Shown here one piece after another: positions 55,819-64,000 of a stretch of DNA of 64,000 bases. Position 1 is the stretch's first letter, and each line of letters begins with the position of its first letter. Both the position numbers and the translations under genes were made by a program. Below the pieces are notes generated by a model. It was given only the letters and a program-made list of their open reading frames with translations, was not told where the DNA came from and searched no databases. Origin of the DNA: Nyssa sinensis (Eukaryota; Streptophyta; Magnoliopsida; Cornales; Nyssaceae). Location: contig CM018031.1 of assembly GCA_008638375.1 (NCBI GenBank), positions 10,382,062-10,446,061 of the forward strand, written 5' to 3'.

Positions 55819-58800
55819 ATGGGTTTCAGTGTGGGCTCTGTTTTGAGATTGGGGATGATGGCATCGACCTCTGATCAAACTTCCATAGATTCCATAACCT
55901 TATTCGTGGCACTCCTTTCTGCTTGCATACTGATCGGACATCTTCTTGAGGAAAACAGATGGATTAACGAGTCAATCACGGCCCTTGCCATTGTGAGTTC
56001 TTTTTTTTTTTTTTCCTGTTCACTTCTGAAACAATTAGCCATTAAGATGGCAATTGATCCTCCATATTGTTATTATTGCTAAATATTGTACCTGTCTTGC
56101 TTGCATAGCTTTAATTAGATTGTGGAGGGCATTAGATGATTATATGGTGTTTGATGGCAGGGTTTGTGCACTGGAATCGTTATCCTACTAACTACTGGCG
56201 GAAAAAGCTCACGCATTTTAGAATTTAATGAAGAATTTTTCTTCATTTATCTTCTTCCACCTATTATATTCAATGCTGGGTGAGTTTAGTTTTCATCATG
56301 TATTGTTTCATTCTTCAAGTGAATTGCAATCTGATTCTTGCAGGTTTCTACATTCTAATCTATTATGGGTGAGACTATTTTTTTTTATACGAAAAACTAT
56401 GTTAGATTGTTGCTATTGCCAATTAAGTAATGGCGTACTCTCTCTCTCTCTCAAACACACACAATGATGAGAAATTTCACTTTTTTTTATAAAAAATTTT
56501 TATTAGGCTGAAGCCATGAGTACTTATAATAGTAGTAGTAGTAGTAGTAGTTATTAGTATTATTATATATTTATTTATTTTTGTTTTAAATTTCTATTGA
56601 AACAAACATAGTAACACCGAAAGGAGCCACTGTCTCTGGTGTTGCTTAACTTGACGCCTTGTTTTAGACAAAACAATGTTGGAAGGCATCAAGACTTCAC
56701 TATCTGGTTGAGATTTAATATATACTCAAATAACCTAGATTTTTATTGTTAGCTTAATTTGTAAATAACGGTGAGGAAAGACTATTGGCACAGCTACCAC
56801 TGTCAAGAATATCAATTGCTTTAATTCTATGCAGCTCAGTATTTAATTATCACTTTTGTTTTTCTTCGGGGGAAGGTTTCACTTGATAGTGTTTGTCACC
56901 TTCTATTACAACAAGCAAGGAGGTGTTTAGATCTCTCTCTCTCTCTCGCTTCCTCTCCTAAATACCCTCTATTTTCTTTGAAATCCGAAACATTCAAACA
57001 GCCAATTCTCTATATCTCATATTAAATTTGTCAAGTGTACTGGCCAACTTTATCCTTGGCCATACTTCTTTTCAGATATGATAATGATATATGCTAAAAA
57101 CACTTGATGAATCTGACCAATTACTTCTGCTGCGAGTACTCTATTACCATCATATATCATTTATCTTCAATTTTTTTTTTTGGTTTAGATTCTTGGGAAT
57201 GACCTCAGCATAATAACAGTTTATGCTTATTTGTTTCTTCAATATAAATAGGCATATTTTAATTAATCAAAGCTTACACATGTGTAGTCATTTGGACTCT
57301 TAGTGATTTAGATTCTAAATATGTTCCCATGCTAATTTAATGTTGTGGGACATTTTCTCTTATCAGATTTCAGGTAAAAAAGAAGCAATTTTTTCGGAAC
57401 TTTATGACCATCATGTTGTTTGGTGCTATTGGTACATTGGTATCCTTTGGTATCATTTCATTTGGTATGTTTTGGGAACCTTTTGCTTTCTTTTAGTAGT
57501 ACAAACAAATATTATTCTGAAACAATGTATATGGTCATCCTATCCTGTGTAATGGTTGTGCGCATTTGCGATGGTTATTTTTAATTTTATTTAAAATATG
57601 TCATACAGGATACTTCTTGATTTAGTGTGCTTGTTTGTGCATGTATATATTTATATGCATATCTGACATTCATATTTTTATGTGTTCTTATTTTGTTGTC
57701 TCAGTTCAATTGAATTTAGTTAGCTGGTACATCTCATTTTTCTGAAAATTTGTTTGAAAATCATCTTTTGAGAAATTTTAATAAAAATAACAGAAGATAT
57801 TGCATGCGGATCAGAATATTTTTTCTAAAATCAGAGTGTTGGAATGATTGGAGGAATAATTGCAGCAATGGTAGCATTAGGAAAAATATGAATTTCAGAA
57901 AAATATAGGATTCTTTGACACTCACCTCCTTGCTTGAACATTAAGCCAACATCCATTTGACAGTGTCTTGTTTCTTTCTCGCTTTTCTGATTTTTTTAGT
58001 CTTGTCTTTTCCATTTCATTATCAAAACTTGTACTTGCCAAAAGTGTTTTTTTGTGTGTGGCATTTTTGGTTCTTTCTATTACTTTTAAAAACTTGCCTC
58101 GGGTGCATCTTGACCAACCAATGCCAAACTGGAGGGCTAGGCTTGGCCCACCATTTCACACTCGACGAAACGTGGAGACCGAGGAACTGAACTCAAGACT
58201 TGGTCTTTCCTTCTATCATGCTTCTGTCTCCATGTACTCCTGATTTCTTCTTGTCCCTTGTATTGGGCTACCCGAGGCATTTCTAACTGCCTAAAGGCAT
58301 AATATAATAAAGTAAAGAAAATCATAAATAGAGTCAAACATGTTTCTAAAAGTGTATTTTAATTTGTAATTAAAAACTATTTTTCTACAATGTTAATATT
58401 TGTACTTTTAATTTTCAACTCAAGGATACAGTTATGATACAGTATCATTGAATTGTCTTGCCAGCCTGCACACACTGGGGTTGGGGGTTGTTATAATTAC
58501 TCAAAAAAAAGTATTTTTATAATTCAGCAATGTTATTATAATATGTTCTTTCAAAGTTACAATTTTACAATATTTGGAAGGATGTGCATGTTTTGCTCTT
58601 TTGAACCCATGGATTTAAATTACACGGTATACGACACGGTTCGATTGCGGTGTAACTGTATCGGAAGTATCGGACTATTCGTAATGGAAATCGAAAATCA
58701 CAACTATGATTTTTTTTTCAAATAATAACAAACCTCCTAAAAGTTACTAATAAACATATTTTGATAACAACTTATCAAATTTTAGTTTTTCTTATTAAAA

Positions 58801-60325
58801 TTAGTTTTTAATTTTCAAACACTTAGAACTAACACTTAGAATGAACTGATTCCCCCCCGCAGGAAACAACTAATACCTGGAAAGATGTTTTACTATTTTA
58901 TATGATTTTTTTAAAGTTAAACTAATAAGAAAATATCATTTGATTTGAATAACATTATAGCAACTAATACAAATAATAAGAAAAAATAATTATAAGTATG
59001 AAAATCAATTTAGTGTGATTAGTTATGAAATTTTAAAATTGAAGTCAAAAAACATTTTCCAAAGTCGAATTGGCTCGAATTTTTTGATAACTCGTTTTAA
59101 TTTTTAAATTATTTTGTTAGGTATGTTTCTTGTATTTAGATCTCATAAAAATAAGGATCATAAGGATTCCTGTCAAAAAAATAAGGGAAAGAAAAAGGAA
59201 GAAAAAAAAATCAAAATAGCCGTATCAGTCCTATAATGACCCATAATATCTGTATCAGCCAATACTACTATGAATTTTGGCCTAACCGATATATAGTCCT
59301 GTATTGATAATGGAGGGTCAAAAAACCGATACATATTGCCCGATATGATACATAACGACTATTTTTAAATCCATGTTTGAACCTCAATTACATGTTCAAA
59401 TTTCTTCTATGGTTTATGTTTTAGCATGGTCTTAACTTATGAATCTTAATCCAGGTGCAACACAATTGTTCAAAAAACTGGATATTGGTTTCCTGGAGAT
59501 GAGGGATTATCTTGGTACTCTCCTTCGCTTTTGTTGCAATTATTGTTTTTGTTATTTATATTATAATTGTTATTCTTTCTAATGTTGTTGCTATTCTTCT
59601 TAGTGGTGTTGTTTTTTATTTTATTCTTATTTTCATTATTGGCATTATCGTTAATGTTCTTATTTAAGTTTGCTCTCCTACTACTATCATTACTACAACC
59701 ATTGTAACTCCAAAATGTGTTGTGAATTGTGATGCACCCTACTCAATCTGAATTTTAAGCATCTATGACTCCATAAAATATTATACCTTTTCCAGGGAGA
59801 TTGGAGTTCTTTTATTATTGGTCATACAATGACCCCCTCTTTTCTATATAGGTAGCTTATTGTTGAAAATTCGGCTTCTCATACCATGAAGTACAAAAAT
59901 TCCAGTTTTATTGTATTTATAACATTTTTGCCTTATCCAATACTTTGATGCTTGTTTCTTATGAGTTATGATTGTCTAACTTCTTTACTTGCAGCAATTG
60001 GAGCAATTTTTTCGGCAACGGATTCTGTGTGCACCTTGCAGGTATAAATGTCTTTTCTAGTTTATAATTCTGTTAAAAAGAGGTGAAAAAAATACATCTG
60101 AGTACAGTTTTCTATCTGATGGGCAGGTGCTCAATCAGGATGAGACACCCTTACTCTACAGTCTAGTGTTTGGGGAAGGTGTAGTAAATGATGCCACATC
60201 GGTGGTACTTTTCAATGCAATCCAGAGATTTGACCTCTCTCACATCAACTCAGGCATTGCCTTGCAGTTTGTCGGCAATTTTTTCTCTCTGTTTATCTGT
60301 AGCACCTTGCTAGGAGTGTTAGTAA

Positions 60326-60399
<74 letters not shown>

Positions 60400-63300
60400 T
60401 GTGTGCACACAAACGTGTGTGCGCGTGTTAGGCTCACAAACAGGTTGGGTTTGGACTGAATTGGTGGTATCTTCATCAATTTGCAAGAAGTAATTTGAAT
60501 TCATTTAATATTTATCCGATGGATTTGTAAAAGTTCATGCGTTCCACCTGCTCCCTCCATTCCTTAATGCATGCATGCTTTCAAATTGCGATTCATATTG
60601 TTTCATAATTTTCCTTATTTGTATAACTTTGTGCTTGTTATACTTGCAGGTTGGACTGCTTAGTGCATACATCATTAAGAAATTGTACTTTGGCAGGTAC
60701 ACAACTGCCATTGATTTGCTTTTGACTCATTTGATTCTGTTGGAAAATCTGGTTTCATTTTTGGTTTATTTATTCATTGTATTAATCTCCTCAGTTAGGT
60801 TTTCTTGCATTATTTTTTATACAAATAATCAAATGACTGAACATATGGTAAATATCCTTTTGTTTGCAAGAGGGCATAAAAAAGGAAGGAGTACTTCTTT
60901 GTTTGCAATGAAGAATTCATGAAAATTTTTGCAACAGTTATGAATTATAGACACAAAAATTGGAAAAACAAAAGGGAACCAATAAGACTTTTCATTGTTT
61001 ATGTGAATAATTGAATTATATGAGGATACATTTTGGTTGTAAATTAAAAATTAAATTCTGTTACAATTTGTGAATTTCTCAAATAAGAAGAATGCTATCA
61101 CAATGGCAATAGAGGCTGTGTTTGGGTCTTATAGACCGATTAAAGTTACCTTAGACATCTTATTTATCTACTTTTTGGGGATGGAGATTAATTGTTACCA
61201 TGAAAAAGAAACATGGCATATGATGTAACAAGGTGTGTTCCATATTCTCATTTTCCCAAAGATAATTAAAGCTTGTGTTCATGTGTAAATAACTCTAGAA
61301 GCTGTCGTATGCCAAATTTCAGGCACTCTACCGATCGTGAAGTTGCTCTTATGATTCTCATGGCTTACCTTTCATATGTGATGGCTGAAGTAAGTTTCCC
61401 TTAGCTTGTTAAGCACCCTTATGGCTACACTAATATTTAGTTGCAAATGAAGTACACTATATTGATTGAATTTTGGATATTACTGTACTTGATCCTCTTG
61501 TTGAATATTTCTCTTTGCCATCCAGCTGTTTGACTTGAGTGGAATTCTTACTGTATTCTTTTGTGGGATTGTCATGTCACACTACACATGGCATAATGTG
61601 ACTGAAAGTTCAAGGGTAACTACCAAGTATGAAACATCATTTTTGGAATGACCTTCTCAAATTTTCTATATAATATCTTTCTTCTTCTAGAGACAGGTCA
61701 GGGTAATCATGTCACCATATTTTTGTTTGTCTATTGACCTCTGCAGGCATGCATTTGCGACTTTGTCATTTGTTGCAGAGATCTTCATCTTCCTTTATGT
61801 TGGTATGGATGCCTTGGACATTGAGAAGTGGAGATTTGTTAGCAAGAGGTAAGGCCTATGAATCCAAGAAATTGCTTCCCTTCCCTTGGCATGCTTTTGG
61901 AGTTTTGAAGTTAAAGTCAGTTTTATTAAGTCTCAAGAGTCATTTTTGCTTGTTGCATACTGCATAAATTGGTTTTTGATCTGTCTGCATTTCAATTTCT
62001 GCAGTCCTGGAAAATCTGTCGGGGTGAGTTCAGTACTGCTTGCCCTGGTTCTGGTTGGAAGGGCTGCTTTTGTATTTCCACTCTCTATCTTATCCAACTT
62101 AACCAGGAAGTCTAAGAGTGACAAAATTGAGTTCAAGCAGCAGGTAAATACTTCTGTAATTTGTTTTAAGTTTCTTAGCTTCCCGAACTGCTTGGTGTAA
62201 TAAAAAACTGAACAATGTATAATTACACAGGTTACAATTTGGTGGGCTGGTTTAATGCGAGGCTCTGTCTCGATGGCACTTGCTTATAATCAGGTAAAAA
62301 GGTTGACTGTTTAGTGATCAAGGATGCATTTTCTTTTTATAAAAAGTATAGTCTGGGATGCATGTCTACAAAACCATTTTTAGGATGGCGGGGCTATAAC
62401 TGCCAAAAGTTATGCAACCTGATTTAGATCCCCCGCCCAGCCCAAACGCGTTAGAAGAATAAGATTCGTGGAGAGGTGCCGGGAATGCGCGCCAATATGG
62501 CCCAAAAGCCCATTTCGAGCTCACAGCAATTATCTCCGTGTGGTCCAGCCCGCAATATAGTCTTATGCCCTTGCCCCCAGATTTCATAGAAATTACTAAA
62601 AAAGCTGCCCCACCTTTATGTCTTTTTCTAACAGCTTTCTGCCATCATATATATACACACACACATGTACATATACACACACATATATATATTATAATAT
62701 ATATAGAAAAATAATATTTTATTTATATTGCAATATGTTTAATAGTATAATATATAATATTTATTTTGTATAATATTTAATATTCATATATAGTATTTAT
62801 AGTAAACTGAAATTATTTTTAAACAATTTTTATTTAATACTAATGTGAGGTATTTAAATTTTATAATCATGTATTTTTATTTAGTATAAATCATTTATTT
62901 TAATTTAGTATAAATTATTTGTTTATTACATTTAAATTTTATAACATGCTACCAAAAATAAAACCAATATTATATAATAAATTATAAAGGGAAAAATGAA
63001 CTTTTATGCACTAGAATCACTTTTGAATAATTTTTACTCAAAATTCAACAAGTAATTCTATCATCATAAGTAATTCTTATCCAAACACTTGAAATTCCTT
63101 CTGCAAAAGCTATTCTACATAATTCCTTCTAACAGAGTCTATTTTCCATAATTTGAAACTCCCTAAGAGGGGCTCTTATTTTCCAATTTTGCGTGCCTGA
63201 CTTTGGCATCTTTTTGAAATATGAATAGAAAAGGTTGATGAGATGAGGTCATTATCTTGGAAAGAAATAAAAATCTTAATCGTTCTTTTTTTTCCCTTTG

Positions 63301-63910
63301 CTCCCCCCTCCGGCCGCCGTTCATAGACCTCCCTTTTCTCAACCTATAGACTTTGCCAACTAGGCTAGCTGGTACACCTTCCCATCCTAACCACTTCGTG
63401 CTGAATAATCAAGGAGAAATGTAGCATCATACTTTTCATTTACCTCATATTTAGAAATATACAAATATGAGTAAGTTTCTCTTCTGTTTGATTGGCTAAA
63501 AATTCTTCTTATACATATTGGAGACCCAGTTGAAGGATCGAAAATTTGTTGATAAAAAATTTGTGACTTTCTCTGTATGTCTTGGCCAGCTTCTGCTGAT
63601 TGGCAGTTGGCCATTTTAACAATTTTGCATGGGGATAAATATTTTCCATCTCACAGCTGATGCACTTTTGGACTGCAATGTTGCTGCCGCATTTGGTTGC
63701 ACTGAACTTAATATTCTATATATGGAACGTTTTGTATATTACCTTAGAATACATACACTATCACAATACACAAATATTATGGTGGTGGTATTGCATTTTG
63801 AAGCCTGACTTTTGATGCACGTGCAGTTCACGAGGTCTGGCCACACTCAGCAGCCAGGGAATGCAGTCATGATCACCAGTACTATAACTGTTGTTCTTTT
63901 CAGCACAGTG
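55819..63910 (+). CDS. NHX: Vacuolar-type Na+(K+)/H+ antiporter, NHX1-4 group, 3' end beyond the window
   Basis: Thirteen coding exons join in frame for 432 residues: 55819-55992, 56161-56279, 57367-57464, 59455-59514, 59995-60041, 60127-60321, 60650-60696, 61323-61389, 61526-61626, 61747-61848, 62005-62143, 62231-62293, 63827-63910. Family members have about 530-550 residues, so roughly the last 100 lie to the right. Visible marks: GHLLEENRWINESITAL, FFFIYLLPPIIFNAG (84-98, the amiloride-site motif FFIYLLPPI), ATDSVCTLQ (Asp160), GEGVVNDATSVV (Asn187-Asp188, the ion-binding pair), and the GLMRGSVSMALAYNQFTRSG helix. Wording such as GKSSRILEF, RFDLSHINS and SPGKSVGVSS is closest by recall to NHX4. 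By family knowledge it exchanges cytosolic K+/Na+ for vacuolar H+. Met13 or Met14 could be alternative starts. Intron 3 contains a hAT insertion and intron 6 a long CT tract; neither touches an exon. Confidence 0.93.
58608..59375. mobile_element. hAT-type non-autonomous element in NHX intron 3
   Basis: TTTGAACC occurs immediately on both sides (58600-58607 and 59376-59383), an 8-bp target duplication as made by hAT transposases. The ends are inverted: CATGGATTTAAATTACACGG on the left and CATGGATTTAAAAATAGTCG read inward on the right, matching for 12 bp. The interior has CGACACGG and CCGATA words and no transposase frame. CATGG is not the usual CAGGG-like hAT start, so the subfamily is open. 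Confidence 0.8.
60328..60395 (+). repeat. (CT)n microsatellite in NHX intron 6
   Basis: About 33 CT units start six bases after the exon 6 donor (TTA|GTAAGTT), followed by GTGTGTGC-rich DNA. Such tracts are highly length-variable. Confidence 0.95.
62370..62600. other. GC-richer segment in NHX intron 12
   Basis: CCCCCGCCCAGCCCAAACGC and GCCGGGAATGCGCGCCAATA stand out from AT-rich intron DNA. A 73-codon minus-strand frame crosses it (62587-62366) with no family pattern. It is probably an inserted repeat; intron 12, at 1533 bp, is the second-longest after intron 3. Confidence 0.35.
63285..63390 (-). mobile_element. Possible short SINE in NHX intron 12
   Basis: On the minus strand GTGTACCAGCTAGCCTAGTT then GGCAAAG contains TAGCCTAGTTGG, a full match to the tRNA A-box pattern. 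GGTTGAGAAAA follows about 20 bp later as a poor B box. A GC-rich body leads into GGGAAAAAAAAGAAC, an A-rich tail. No target duplication was confirmed. Confidence 0.35.
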
Positions 63911-64000
63911 GTAAGGAACACAATGCCCTTGTGATTGAAGGATCCCTTTTTGCCACTATTGAGTGTTATTCCTTGCAATAGTATTATTATTAGTTATTCT

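Noticed and set aside
58100..58260. GC-richer stretch in NHX intron 3 with overlapping open frames
   Set aside because: Considered as a SINE or an alternative exon, but it has no clear boxes and no splice sites that keep the NHX frame.
1..64000. CRISPR arrays, rRNA genes, canonical tRNA genes, bacterial-type operons
   Set aside because: None seen. Tandem repeats here lack regular unique spacers, and tRNA-like boxes occur only as probable SINE pieces.

Overview
This is nuclear DNA of a flowering plant, most likely a eudicot. It is AT-rich, has GT-AG introns with T-rich acceptors, carries two plant membrane-transporter families, and is full of degraded plant transposons: long-LTR, Copia, Gypsy, LINE, CACTA, Mutator-like, PIF/Harbinger, Stowaway and hAT-like pieces. 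Nothing in it identifies the species.

Four genes look functional, all on the + strand. Three are tandem paralogs of a clade III SWEET sugar transporter (8800-11965, 27471-29747, 47779-51141). Each has six exons in the same phases, an intact reading frame of 270-271 residues, and a nearly identical TATA-containing proximal promoter. The fourth, from 55819 and running off the right edge, is a vacuolar-type Na+(K+)/H+ antiporter of the NHX1-4 group, closest by recall to NHX4. Thirteen coding exons (432 residues) are visible; the C-terminal exons lie beyond the window.

Layout: 1-8600 holds retroelement scraps and three MITEs, two with clear target-site duplications. 8.6-13.5 kb is SWEET copy 1 and its flanks. 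13.8-17.3 kb is a probable solo LTR of a large Gypsy-type element with a 5-bp target duplication. 17.3-20.5 kb is a decayed CACTA element plus a possible SINE. 20.5-27.2 kb upstream of SWEET copy 2 contains a 1.5-kb Mutator-like element with a Gypsy RT fragment inside it, a 0.77-kb tandem duplication, Copia LTR remnants and a complex tandem array. 30-46 kb is gene-poor: a Copia gag/PBS relic, a LINE relic, a large Stowaway-like element, and a candidate gene-capturing element with a LysM receptor-kinase fragment. 46.5-51.7 kb is SWEET copy 3. 53.9-64 kb is a hAT-like MITE, a duplicated 72-bp upstream segment, and the NHX gene, whose third intron carries a clean hAT-type insertion.

The three SWEET blocks share sequence beyond the genes, so whole segments were duplicated and later pushed apart by transposon insertions. 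By family knowledge the SWEETs move sugar across the plasma membrane and NHX exchanges cations for protons at the tonoplast; the sequence gives no sign that they act together. I found no credible new defence, RNA or mobile system. The most unusual points are a Trp-to-Thr change in the expected sugar pocket of all three SWEETs, the LysM-RLK capture candidate, and several precisely delimited transposon insertions.
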